From: Fagopyrum homotropicum | Taxonomy: Eukaryota > Streptophyta > Magnoliopsida > Caryophyllales > Polygonaceae | Direction of reading: 5' to 3' | Assembly (NCBI GenBank): GCA_033239125.1 | Contig: BSWB01000004.1 | Span: forward strand, 31,865,501 to 31,929,500 | DNA length: 64,000 nt | Part shown: positions 1 through 11,339 of the stretch, piece by piece | Position numbering within the stretch: the first letter of the stretch is position 1 | Layout of the letters: each line of letters begins with the position of its first letter | Program-made: the position numbers and the translations under genes | The notes under the pieces: generated by a model | Database searches by the model: none | The model's input: the letters and a program-made list of their open reading frames with translations, nothing else | Told to the model about the DNA's origin: nothing

Positions 1-1998
1 AGTAACCGTAGAAATCCAACCGCCTGTTATACAAGGCACATGGATCAAAATTACATCCACAGTCTTAGAAGTTATAAACTTCTAAGAGGTACAATCTCGT
101 GAAGAAAATTTAGTAAGAAGGCTCTCTTAAGGTAAAATGACTATTTTACCCCTGATCCCGAAAACCCCAAAATTCTCACAATATATACTTTAAACTCTTC
201 CTTGGAACATAATTCAATAAACTATCTCTTAAAAGTGAGTTTAGGTAGAAACTGGAAGTTTACACATTTTCCTAACTTCCAAAAAGGTCACTAGGGTCCA
301 ACTTTAGCTATGATACGAGGCTCAAATAAAAATCTAATTATTCTAAGGAAATTATCCAAGTATTCTATGGTATGCATACTAATCATAAGGCCAAAGATCT
401 CCCAAAAATACTTGGTCAAGACTCCTACATAAATCTCCAAAGGTGGTTCCAAAATCCAGAAATTCCATACTTGGCCATATTTTTGAGTGATTTCACAAAC
501 TAGACAACTAGCCTACTTTGAACTTTCATGGTTCCAGATCCGACTGTTGGATCGGCCTAAACTTTTGATACATCATATTATGCATATCCATCTCTATCCT
601 ACTAAAAATTGAACGGTAAATAATATTTCTAAGACATCGCAACGTAGACTCAAACATGACTGCATAACCTACTTTCTGAAATTCAAAAATTAAAAGCTGA
701 AAGAGATCCTGGGTTCGATTCTTGGAAGGGCAATAACCTATTAAATTCCCATTTATTTCTCACGTAAGCATGTATCAAGAGGAAGGAATACTACCTACTA
801 TACGACACTGTAGACGACTCAAGGCCAGAACCCTTGTGCCTCCAGCTTGCTATTGTCATGGCTTGTGCCCAGTGGAGATGGACTATGATGACGGAAACGT
901 GTCTAGCTTCTGCAGTGTGTAACCGATTTGATAGCTTGGGAAGAGATGGTGAAGAGGAGGCTGCTGTTGTTGGACTACGTACAAGGGTGAGCTTGCTGAC
1001 TGTTGTGCACGACGGGGCTGTTCCTAATTGTATCTGTCTACACTGTCCAGGAGGTGAGGTTGGAAGAAGCTGTCTGCTGGCGTGGGGAGAGGTGGAAGGG
1101 TCTTGTAGGGTTATCCTCGGGTGCAGTAGATCGAGGGCAAATTGCTGAAATTGCTAGGGGTCTTTTAGGCTTAACAGTGGAGAGGGTGCGAGATCTGAGA
1201 GACAACCAACCGTACGTAAGGCAGAAGGGGACTGGAGGGATGGTATTCCGCAAAGTCCTTGTGCAAGAGGGGGTGGAGATACCAACGACTGACTCCGGAT
1301 GCGCTTGCTGCGAAGAAGAGGAGAAAGGAGCGATAATAGGAGGTACCGCCTAGGATTGTGAGGGGAAGCATAGTCGGTGTACCTGGCTGTTAGAGAGGGA
1401 GGATGGATGAATGTGGACATGAATGAGAGCTCGCAAATTACACGCTGCAGAAGGGAAGGTTGAGAATGATGAGCAGACGTTACATTTGCAATGAAGGAAG
1501 GTAGTCTACGTGGCTGCTGATGGTCGTACTTACTATAAGGAGTAGAAGATGTTCCAGCTGGTTGATGCTAGGTTTAAACAACGACTTGGCTTCCTTATTG
1601 GGCTGGTACAACACAGATGGGCTGGAGAGAAGGAATGAAGGTACGGCTGGTTGGATTGTCAAGGATCAGAAAGGAGGATTGGGCCATGGGCTGGAGTATG
1701 GAAGTTGGTTGGCTCGATGGTTGAGCTTGTCATGGCCTTGTCCAAGGCTTGTCTTGGCCTTGTCAAAGGTTTGTCTTGGCCTTGTCAAAGGCGTGTCTTG
1801 GCCTTGTCAAAGGTGCCTTCTCTTCTAGTCTTGCAAGAGTAAGTCTAAGGATGATAGATGTATTTATGTGTGTAGAAATTCCTCAAAAATAATAAAATGT
1901 TTGATTTATGATGATATGTATCATGTAGGAAGACCTAAACTTTTAGAAACTCCGGTTTGAGTCGGAACTGAACGGAACTAAAATTTCCGGATATTACA
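1..1998 (-). mobile_element. Partial chromovirus-type LTR (A-like), left end outside window
   Basis: The right end reads CCGGATATTACA, the same terminus as the LTRs of element A (6015 and 17797), and interior blocks such as the stretch near 128-160 resemble A near 4030-4060. The copy is clearly diverged from A. It abuts sequence matching the Z LTR, so it is an LTR (solo, or the edge of an element lying to the left) inserted into Z. On the minus strand the LTR starts at 1998. Small reading frames at 834-1353 have no recognisable domain and no counterpart in the other copies, so I call no gene here. Confidence 0.7.
1727..1814. repeat. 22-bp minisatellite, four units
   Basis: Four consecutive 22-bp units begin at 1727, 1749, 1771 and 1793, sharing the core CTTGGCCTTGTCAAAGG with one to three differences. 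They lie inside the partial LTR. Element A's LTRs have a different CTGGGCTG-rich low-complexity stretch in the comparable part, so this array is a copy-specific expansion. Confidence 0.85.
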
Positions 1999-3139
1999 AC
2001 AGATTTGGCACATCTTTTATTATTGCAGATTTGAACCCAGGTTTTGAAATGTAGCAATTATACCCTCCTGCAGATTTTATTTACATCATATGGCCCAAGT
2101 ATTTATTTGCGGTTTATAACCCACATTTACAAGATTGTATATTTTGTCCGGAAAATGGTTGAACGATTTTGGTTATCCTTGGCTTTGAGAACGAGTTTTA
2201 CCATTAGATTTATGATGGTGTTTAGATTGCTCGGAAAATATAATTACGGATTTTATATTCGGTTTATGGTTCAAGTTATAATTGCGGGTTTACGACCAAG
2301 TGGTTTAATTTCATATTTTCGCCCGGAAGGGTTTAACGAGTTTTAACGATGGCTTGTGAAAACGGGTTTCCTTATATTTTCTTTATATTATATATTCCGT
2401 TCAAGTTTAGCGTATGAGCTAAACTTGTTTAGTTTTGGTGTTAGGTTCGAAAACGACCCCGATAATGGCCTAACGAATCCGCTTTCGACATTAGTAGATC
2501 GTCTTCCGTCTTCGACCTCGTGTGAGTATTCTCTTCTTCGATTTAGTTATGTTTAGTATTAGTATCATGTTAGGTTGGATAATCTAGCATAACTTAGAGT
2601 TAATGCCAAGTAGTGGCTTTGAACCTTAGGCGAGTTTTGAGGATTTGATATTGTTTGATGAATTGATATTGATTCTAAGCTTGAGGTAGTATTGTTATCT
2701 TATGAGGTAGTTTATGGCTTTAAGTTGTATGTTGAGCCTGTGAGAATTTAGGGGTTGAGGTTGTAGGATTGTTGATATTGTGGAGACTAGTACGAGAGTA
2801 TCCTAGTCTGTGTTTTATGGTTATGACCTTGTGAGATCGGGAGGACTAGGAGTTTGTTATCCTAGCATGGTTATGGTTATGATCTTGCGAGATCATTGGG
2901 ACTAGAAGTCTAAGGACTTCTAGAATGTGAGAGAGATGTTGATTGTGTGTCTTGTTTTGACCAGGCGTTGAGTGCCTTCCGACGGGAAGTTGAGAGCGGT
3001 GATTAGCGGGATTATCTTTGGAATGAGGTAAGTCTTCGGACTTACTTAGCTCGTATTCTTTGTATTAGCATTATTGTGTGTTGGGTGGCGTGTGTTTATT
3101 ATTTTACTGTTTATAACAACTAAACCGGAAATAGGATTA
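1999..3139 (+). mobile_element. Z LTR, left portion (split by element A)
   Basis: The sequence aligns, in reverse complement, with the E LTR (19945-22784). Shared blocks include AAGTCTTCGGACTTACTTAG near 3031 (E near 20735), GACTAGAAGTCTAAGGACTTC near 2901 (E near 20845) and AATCTAGCATAACTT near 2580. It continues at 17798 after element A and ends at 18413. About 100 bp corresponding to E 20560-20650 are missing at the A junction. Reading frames at 2044-2556 are LTR sequence and not genes. Confidence 0.65.
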
Positions 3140-5439
3140 CCGACCTTAGTTTGACAACAACTTAACAAGATCTTGCAACAAGGCACAGATAAGGAAAACC
3201 AGAAATCATAAAATAAATCTTAACAATGTATGAATGTGACCAGAACAACTGACAGCCGGAAAACATAAGATAACAAAGTACAGAAAGAAAGAAAAGAACC
3301 AAGGTCCAACTGGAAATCCCACAAATCAAGAAACTGCAACACATCCTAAAAGTACGACACCCCGGCTGACCACTACCATCCGGATCACTCGGCATCTGCT
3401 CTAACCTGAGGTAAGTCTACACAACATAACAACTGTTAGCTAACTATCCATATATAAGTAGAATAACAACAGCACAAACACACGCAGAAAAATTATAAAC
3501 AAACATCATGCTGGCACTCAACCGTTTATTATCTATTATTTAGGTGATTCATCTTATCAATTTTACAGTTGTGGCACGAGAGCTATTAACAGTTCTCGCC
3601 TCCGTTCCTTATCCAACTAGGTGTAGGTCTAGCTGACCTCCGCCGGTAGCATCACTACAAACCGAGTATGGACTAGTCCCTAAAGAAACCCCCAGCGCCC
3701 GCAAGCTAACTGAGCCGAATGCCACCGCCCGTTACTCTTAGGCCAAGTATAGTTCGGTAAATATCTATCACAACCTATAACTCTAAACATCTCAATCACA
3801 CACCACTATCATCATTCATGCTCATATTTAGAAGTCAACTAAGTAAGCCCAAAGGACTTAGCTGTTATAAAACTCGAATCTCTGTAAACCAAACTCGCTC
3901 TGTAAACTGTAGCAACTCAGTTGCCTGTCAAAGGAGATAAGTGCATTAGCACACTCCAATGTAATTAGAAGTCTAAGACTTCTAAGATAGAAGATCGTAA
4001 TAGGACATAACTAATTACAGCTCTAATTTATGGAAAAATGACCATTTTACCCTTAGTCCCGAGACTTCCAAATTTTCCGAAATTCATGTCTAAACTCCTA
4101 TTTGAGACTCTAACGTCATATTCCAACTCCTAAAGTTTAGTTTGGTTACAAACTGTCACTTTTCTTATTTCCCTATTTTCCAAAAGGTCGTAAAGGTCTA
4201 ACTTCGGTTTCAAATATAAAATTCGTAAAAGCTTATAAAAATTCCGAAATAATTCCCTAAATTATCTATGATGTTCCATCTAACCTTAGGAGCAAGAATT
4301 TCTTAAAACTGTTCATCCATCATTTTTATAAAAATTCTCAAAGTTGGCTACTCCACTTACAATTTCTATACTTAGCCAAAATTCCAAAGTTTACAAAAAC
4401 TGCGTAACTACCCTACTTTGGAAGCTTATAACTTCTAATCCGACCGTTCATTTCTTCTCAAATTTTAATATAGTAAGCTACATATATCTACCTATCACAT
4501 ATTAAAAATTCAACGGTGGATCATCATTCAAACTCTCTAACATTGGTTTCTAAGATTGCCCGTTTCTAACTTCAAAACTGAAGCAAACAAAAATATATAT
4601 ATCCAGCAGTTCATTGTTTCTCCCTTTCCATCCCCTCTGTCAGCAGCACCCATTAATTAATTTGTCTACAGGTCATGTGTTCGAAACCTACTGCACTCAC
4701 AAGCTCAGATCAATTCCTATGAAACAAAACTCTACATTCTATATACACGTTGCATTTAAAACAGAAATAGGAGCAAGGGGAAGGGGTCTAATACCGGACT
4801 GAGATTAGACTTGGCTCGGTCTACTGCTGTTCCAAAACGACTCTAGTTCGTCTCCTCTGCACAAAAGGCAGTCGGTCCGGCATAGAGAAGGATGGTGTGA
4901 GAGATGTAAATTTTATTAGTGAGGGAATGACAGTAGGAGCGAAGGTGCAGCGAGACCCTTACCCGGCTGAACAGATCAGACTAGGTCTCTTTCGGTCCAG
5001 AAGGGCGGTGTTTGGTTGCTATCCGGACTGTAAGGAATGGTTGGCCCAGTCCTCAGTTTGTACGCTGGTTGTAGGTGCAGGAGGGCTTCTCTTAGCCCGA
5101 CCGTTTAGAAGACGTCGAGTGCAAATACTGAGTGAGGCGTTGGTCCAGGAAGTCTGTAGAGCATCATCTCAGTCCATTAGCAAGTAATGCAGAAGAGAGG
5201 AAGGAGGAAAACGGATGAGAGAAAGAAAGGGGTTGTCTCACCTGTAGATTGAACAGCACCAGATTGCAGCAAGTTGAGACGTCCAGATGGAGATCGAAGG
5301 AAGCAGTCACAGGGAGGGAGAGGAGCGTAACGGCTGGAAGGAAGGTGAGAGCTGCACAGCGTGATTCTAGGAGCGTTTTATGGCAAGTGTATCGGCTCTC
5401 TCTCACTGCATTTATTCACTCGTTGAATCTAATACATCA

Positions 5440-5720
5440 CAGCTGGGCTGGCTGCTGAATCCTGGGCTGCGCACTGGGCTGAAGGCTGGACGCTGGGGCT
5501 GGAAGGCTGGACGCTGGGCTGGAGCTACCGTAAGGCTGGGCTGCGGTGCTTGAAAGCTGCTGGGCAAGCTGCGCTGGACTGGCTGCTGGGCAAGCTGAAG
5601 TAGATCACGGACTAGGCTCCTCGGCAGCTGGGCTGGAGAAGCTGGATCCGCTGGGGCTGAAGATGGGCAGAAGCTGGGCTGCAGATGAGCTAGAGCTGGC
5701 GCTAGGGTGAAGGGAGCAGC
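5440..5720. repeat. GCTGGGCTG-rich degenerate repeat in LTR A
   Basis: A G-rich stretch made of irregular repeats of GCTGGGCTG, GGCTGGACGCTGG and AAGCTGGGC. The same block occurs at about 17222-17500 in the other LTR with small changes. It is strand-asymmetric, so on the transcribed (minus) strand it is C-rich. Confidence 0.75.
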
Positions 5721-5835
5721 AACCAGGTGCTAGCTGCAGTCCGGAATCGAGATCCCGACAAGTGAATGCACGGAATAGACGGATACGGATTATGTTACAG
5801 TTTAGGATTGGTTAGAAGAATCCTATCATTTTATG

Positions 5836-5916
5836 TGAAGGTAAGCTACATAAAATGATGAACTTTTAAAAGCTTCTATCATTTTATGTTAAGGAAATCT
5901 AGATAAAATGATAAAT
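5836..5916. repeat. Paired ATCATTTTATGTGA inverted repeats
   Basis: TATCATTTTATGTGA is followed about 15 bases later by TACATAAAATGAT, and the pair is repeated directly downstream. The second LTR has the same arrangement at about 17606-17695, and a single related pair occurs at about 19755-19790. Each pair can fold as an imperfect hairpin. Confidence 0.7.
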
Positions 5917-6015
5917 TTTATAATAATGTGTCTAACTATGTAGACAGATATGGATCAACTGATCGAGATCGGGTTTATTACAGAAATAAACGGAATAAAA
6001 ATTACGGATATTACA

Positions 6016-6032
6016 TCAGTACCCCCTTAAAA
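6016..6032 (-). other. Element A polypurine tract
   Basis: On the minus strand TTTTAAGGGGGTACTGA lies immediately before the 3' LTR start TGTAATATCC. This is the expected position and composition of a plus-strand primer for reverse transcription. Confidence 0.85.
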
Positions 6033-6053
6033 TAAGTTTCGTCCCGAAACTTA
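6033..6053 (-). other. Hairpin upstream of the PPT, GGA loop
   Basis: A 9-bp perfect stem (TAAGTTTCG / CGAAACTTA) closes a 3-base loop that reads GGA on the element's coding strand. It sits next to the polypurine tract. Element E has the equivalent at 22803-22820 with a GGGA loop. Confidence 0.8.
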
Positions 6054-6190
6054 GAATAAGGTATCTACCCAAACATTTCCCCTCAAGAGTTATATTCTAG
6101 CATGCAAACTACTCACGCCATTAAGCACATAAACATAAACAATCATTTAAACATATAATCACAGAAATCATATAAAGTATCGTCTCAATA

Positions 6191-9100
6191 CTAACCCGTC
6201 GGTACTGAGGTAGCGGCTAACTCCGCAAAGAACTCAGGGTAGTTACGTCTAATACTCTCCTCTGTCTCCCAGGTAGCCTCATCAGCTCCTCGTCTAGACC
6301 ACTGGATCCTCAACATTGGTATCTCCTTAGAACGCAGGCGCCTAATACTACGCTCTAGGACGGCTACTGGATACTCCACAAAAGTGTGGTCTGGCTCGAC
6401 TATCAGATCCTCATGACTGATGACGTGTCTAGGATCCGGTATGTACTCTCTCAGCTGAGATACATGAAAAACTGGGTGGACTCCTTCCAGTCTCGGTGGC
6501 AGTGCTAGTCGGTAGGCAAACTCTCCGACTCTCTCTAAGATCTCAAATGGTCCGACATATCGGGGACTCAACTTCCCCTTAATGCCGAAACGTCTAACTC
6601 CTCTCGTAGGTGACACTCTCAACCACACCTATGCACCTACTCTAAACTCTAAAGGTCGACGCCTTTTGTCGGCGTAGGCCTTCTGACGACTCTGAGCTGC
6701 TAACATCATCTCCCGGACTAAGGCAATCCGGGCGATGTCATCTTGTATCTGGTCTGGTACTACCCCATCAGCCTTGTTAGGCTCATCCCAACACAACGGT
6801 GTACGACATCTCCACCCGTACAAAGCCTCATAAGGTGCCATCCCAATAGACGCGTGCCAGCTGTTATTATATGAAAACTCTACCAGTTGGAGATGATCTG
6901 GCCATACCTGTCCCCAATCTAGCACACATGCCCGCAACATGTCCTCTAAGGTCTGAATGGTCCTCTCAGACTGACCGTCTGTCTGTGGGTGATAGGCAGT
7001 GGTAAAGTGGAGACTCGTCCCCAGAGCAGTATGTACCTGCAGCCAAAACCTCGAGGTAAAACGTCCATCCCTGTCGGAGACGATAGTCCTCGGTACTCCA
7101 TGGAGTCTCACAATGTGTCTGGTGAACTCCAAGGCTAGACGACTTACCGGCCACGTTTCCCTAATCGGAATGAAACGTGCGGTCTTTGTCAGACGGTCTA
7201 CCACTACCCAAATGGCATCAAAACCTCTGCTCAGCCTCAACCCTGTAACAAAATCCATAGATATATCTTCCCACTTCCAATGTGGTACTGGAAGTGGGTG
7301 GAGCTCTCCTCCGGACCTACGATGCTCAATCTTGACCTGTTGACAGGTCGCACACTGGGCTACATATCGGGCCACATCAGGCTTCAAACCACCCCACCAG
7401 AAGGAACGTCTCACGTCCTTATACATCTTACTCGCTCCTGGATGTACAGAGTAAGGGGTAGCATGAGCTTCACCTAGTATCCTCTGTCTCAACTCACCGT
7501 CTGATGGCACACAGATACGGTCCTGACGTCTCATCACTCCATCGGCACCAATAGTGAACTGAGGTGCCTCATCTCGTGACATCCGGTCTTGGATCCGGGT
7601 CAAAGTCAGGCAGGTCTCCTACTTCTGTCGGATCTCACCCAACAGGTCAGGAAGTAACTCTAAGGTGGCTAACTGATGAGCTGTATCGGGGAACTGGATC
7701 TCTACCTCCAACCAAGCTAAGTCTCTCTGTAACTGTGGCTGTACTGTCAACCGAGCTATCGCCTTCTCCCGAGGTGTCTTCCGACTCAAAGCGTCAGCAA
7801 CTACATTCGCCTTCCCGGGGTGGTAGACAATCTCAAGGTCGAAATCCTTGATCAACTCTAGCCACCGCCTCTGGCGGTTATTCAACTCCCGCTGAGTGAA
7901 TATGTACTTCAGACTCTTATGGTCTGTGAAGATCTGACAGGTCTCTCCATAGAGATAATGACATCAGATCTTAAGAGCATGTACTATACCGCAGCTAACT
8001 CCAGGTCATGGGTGGGGTAGTTCTCCTCATACGTCTTCAGCTGTCGAGACGCATACGCTATGACTTTACCCCTCTGCATCAAGACACACCCCAAGCCCAG
8101 CTTGGATGCGTCACTATACACTACAAAATCCTCTGTACCCTCTGGCCGTGCTAAGATCGGAGCAGACGTCAATCTCCTCTTCAGCTCCTCAAAGCTCTGC
8201 TGACACGGCTCAGACCAGACAAACCGAATAGTCTTCCTCAGGAGACAAGTAAGTAGTCGGGCAATTAGGGAAAACCCTTCCACAAACCGACGGTAATAAC
8301 CTGCCAATCCAAGGAAGCTGTGAACCTCCTTAACATTCTTCGGAGGTTGCCAAGAAGACACTGACTCAATCTTCGCCGGGTCGACCTTAATCCCCTCAAC
8401 AGTCACTACATGGCCTAGGAAAGCCACCTCTGACATCCAGAACTCACACTTGGATAGCTTAGCATATAGCTGGCTATCATGTAGAATCTGTAACACTGTC
8501 CCCAAGTGTCCGGCATGCTCCTCTCGACTTCTAGAGTAAACTAGAATGTCGTCAATGAAGACCACTACAAACTAGTCTAAGAAGTCGATGAAAATCCCAT
8601 TCATCAACTCCATAAATACTGCTGGCGCATTAGTGAGCCCGAATGGCATCACTACAAACTCATAGTGGCCATACCTAGTCCGGAATGCCGTCTTAGGTAT
8701 GTCCTGGTCTCTCACTCTCAGTTGGTGATACCCCGATCTCAAATCTATCCTCGAGAACACTGACGCCCCATGTAGCTGGTCCAGCAGATCATCTATGCGA
8801 GACAGTGGATACTTATTCTTGATGGTGACCTTGTTCAACTCCCGGTAGTCGATACACAGCCTCATCGATCCATCCTTCTTCCTCACAAATAACACTGGTG
8901 CGCCCCAGGGAGAAACACTAGGGCGTATGAAGCCCTTCTCTGCTAACTCCTCTAACTGCTTCTTCAGCTCAAGCAGCTCTATCGGGGCCATGCGGTACGG
9001 AGCTTTCGAGATCGGTCTCGTGCCCGGTTCTAGCTCAATGCTAAAATCAACACTCCTCTGTGGAGGTAGTCCTGGTAAGTCGTCACTGAATACCTCTGCA

Positions 9101-9315
9101 AACTCGCATGCAACAGGTATCTCCTCTACTGTCCGGCTCTTGCGCTCCTTCATAGCATAACACCAGAAGGCCTCGCAACCCTGTGCTATCAATCTGGCTG
9201 CTCTCACTGCGCTGATAACTGTGCCGGACTTTCCGAGGTCCCAACCTCGGAATATCACTCTGTGACCCTCCTCAGTGGCGACAGTCACAGTCCTCCTACC
9301 AATATCTAAGACTGC
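6191..9315 (-). pseudogene. pol: Element A pol: RT, RNase H, integrase, chromodomain (broken)
   Basis: Reading leftwards from 9315: the end of protease, RT with the conserved fingers/palm blocks and FIDD catalytic motif near 8550, RNase H, integrase with an HHCC zinc finger and the D-D-E triad (in MDFVTG, SDRDGR and SERTIQ), then a chromodomain-like tail ending at 6191. Breaks seen: TAG at 8572-8574 just before FIDD, a 2-base insertion plus TGA near 7950-7990 in RNase H, TAG at 7619-7621, TAG at 6629-6631. Several fit C-to-T decay of methylated DNA. It continues the gag-protease frame at 12938, from which it is separated by B1. The family copies RNA to DNA and inserts it into chromatin; this copy is dead. 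Confidence 0.93.
9311..9315. repeat. B1 target-site duplication, left (ACTGC)
   Basis: ACTGC directly precedes TGATAACACG at 9316 and is repeated at 12933-12937 after the other end. The surrounding element A pol frame is continuous if one copy and the insert are ignored. Confidence 0.95.
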
Positions 9316-10149
9316 TGATAACACGATTTATGATCTAGATTTAGACACTCATTTAGATAGATTTCCCGCTCATTCATGCATGGTTTAGCATTAGTTCACG
9401 GCGTTTGCACTCAAATCACGTATTTTGTCGAGATAGACGTCTACTCGGACTTTTGCTTGCTTTGTAGGTATTTTGGGAGATTTTAGAACCTAATCGATAC
9501 ATCCGAGGATCATTCCTCGAGATGACACACTTCCGGACTCATTGGAATGCAAGCTAAGGGCTAAGGAGGACTCATGGAACCTTACCAACACAAGCCATGC
9601 ACCAAATCATGACTTAACGAGCCTAGAAGCAACCTCTGGACCAAACCACGGTCTAGACCCTTTCCACGGCCGTTGACTTGCCCGTGATTCTTGCCAGGAC
9701 CACATCGACAGCTGGCCACGATCTCTTCCATTGCTCTTGCATCCTAGTGGGTATTTAAAGGATTTTGCTGGCTGTAATTGGGGATCTTTCTCCTCTCTTT
9801 TGACCTACCTTTCTTCCCCAAAACATTTGGGCATTGTTGCCTCTCTTCCAAGCACCCATTAGGGGTGTTCTTGGAGGAGATTAGTATAGATTATCGTTTT
9901 AGAGTGAGATTAGAGTGGATTCGAGTGAAGCTTTCATTGTTGTCAAGTTGGATTTGCTGTTGGAGCCTTGGAAGAATTTGGTAATTTCTATTCTATGCTT
10001 TTAATGTCTTTTCTTTGGATTGTTCTTCATCATTTGATCATGACTTGCAAGCATGCTTTATTTGTGGAGATTGATCTTGAAATGAATGTTGTTGGCTAGA
10101 TAGATTGCGATTCTAGAGTAAGGAAAGAAGGGTTATGGCTAGAAGCATG
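9316..10149 (+). repeat. B1 inverted partial LTR
   Basis: It matches the reverse complement of about 12100-12932 with only scattered substitutions; the small reading frames at 9778-9984 and 12264-12470 differ at five of 68 residues. Identity stops at AGAAGCATG near 10149: the complete LTR continues CTTTATTTG, whereas here the internal region follows. It includes a CACGGCCGT motif near 9664 and a TATTTAAAG box near 9752. Confidence 0.9.
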
Positions 10150-10168
10150 ATCGGATGAACCTAGATTT

Positions 10169-11263
10169 TTACCCTTGGATGACTTGATGATAGTATAGAG
10201 TTGCAACCATAGGTGCCACCCCATACTTAGGCAATTTATACTCCGCGGTCACTCCGGTGAAGCGCTTGTCATCCTCATCCTCTATGATCCGAGGAAAGCC
10301 GATTCTTGGAAAGAATCCTTCATTGAAGCACTTCATAACCATCATGGATCCATCATGCTTGCTTCCTTCATTCAATGATGGAGAATCCTTAGGAAAGGGG
10401 CTCCAATCTTCGTGTGTACTCTGAGCAAGCAAGAAAGGACCGGAGGGAGCTGAGATTGGCTTAGGATCGTCCAGGACAGATGCTTCCACGGGCATGGTTT
10501 GTCCTCCACGGCCGTGATTCCCTCTGTAATCTTCCACGGGCATGGTTTGTCCTCCACGGCCGTGGTTCACTTTGTTGCATCCGTTCCAAGTGAGCTCTTC
10601 ATGTATGGTTCCGGGGTTGATGGCAAGGATGTCCGGGGATAAGAATACTTCATTGCACTCCTCTAAAGGTGAAGGAGATGGAGGTGAATCTTGAAGGATG
10701 GTAGGATCTCCTAGCATAAGAGCATTCCTAATCTCCTCAATCTCCCTCCTCATTTGTTCTTCTCTCTCGGTATTCAATCTCCTTTCTTCCTTCAGGGCCA
10801 AATCCCTTAGCCACAATTGCTCTCAAGCTTCTTTCAACTCTTCCTCAAGGCTTCTATTGGTTATGATTGAATCGGGCAATTTTTGGATCTCCACATAGTG
10901 AACCTCCTCTTGATGACACACTTCCGCTTCAAGCTCCATGTGGGAATTAGAAATGGAAGCAAGGTTTCTTTCTAGATCATCCATCTTCCTCAACATTTTC
11001 TCTAGCATTGATTCCAATCGATCTTCATGAAGTTGATGGTGAGGTTCCTCATGAGGTAATGTAATCATGTGAGCTTGATCATGGGACTCATGATAGACAT
11101 TGAACTCCTCCCAATACTCAAACTCATCATGGAGAGGTCCTAGATCTTGGCCTTTCATCCACTCCTCATACTCCATGTTGTCAAGGTCGTCTTGGAGGTA
11201 CAATCCGTCCATGGCAAACATGAAAAGGCAAAGACAAAAACAACACAAGATCAAAAGTAACAA
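10169..11263 (-). pseudogene. B1 coiled-coil gag-like protein
   Basis: One reading frame from ATG near 11263 to 10169, broken by a TGA at 10823-10825. The N-terminal part is acidic and coiled-coil, with EDRLESMLEKMLRKMDDLER resembling the element C protein at 44742-45392. The part after the stop, with EERRLNTEREEQMRREIEEI, resembles the N-terminus of P/Q Gag. No capsid, zinc knuckle, protease or RT follows. Two in-frame 16-residue repeats contain NHGRGGQTMPVE. An internal Met at 11215 may be the true start, because the first 16 residues are hydrophobic. The function is unknown; it may be a gag-derived accessory protein of a non-autonomous element. Confidence 0.7.
10483..10565. repeat. 48-bp tandem duplication carrying CCACGGCCGTG
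   Basis: The 34-bp core at 10483-10516 recurs at 10531-10564, a period of 48 bp (16 codons), so the frame is preserved. Each copy contains a CACGGCCGTG palindrome, the same motif that recurs in LTRs and linkers of elements C and D. Confidence 0.85.
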
Positions 11264-11315
11264 GAAAGATAAACACTAAAAACAATCAAAAACAAATGAC
11301 TTAATCTTAACCTAG

Positions 11316-11333
11316 TCCCCGGCAACGGCGCCA
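11316..11333 (-). other. B1 primer binding site (tRNA-Asp)
   Basis: On the minus strand TGGCGCCGTTGCCGGGGA, complementary to the 3' end of plant tRNA-Asp, lies 6 bases after the LTR end. It is the Athila/Tat-type primer site, shared with elements P, Q and C. Confidence 0.9.
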
Positions 11334-11339
11334 AAAACT

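Larger units (their letters stand above)
3140..6015 (-). repeat. Element A 3' LTR (outer end deleted)
   Basis: It matches 14920-17797 nearly base for base. The right copy begins TGTAACACCCC at 14863; this copy starts only at CCGACCTTAG, so about 57 bp are lost. It ends GGATATTACA at 6015, directly before the polypurine tract. No genes; reading frames at 4614-5458 recur in the other LTR and are incidental. Confidence 0.92.

Noticed and set aside
834..1842. Several open frames of 60-116 codons
   Set aside because: They lie within a chromovirus LTR fragment, one across a minisatellite, and have no recognisable domain.
4614..5458. Open frames of 60-96 codons repeated at 16396-17240
   Set aside because: Repeated because they are in the two LTRs of element A; no coding signature.
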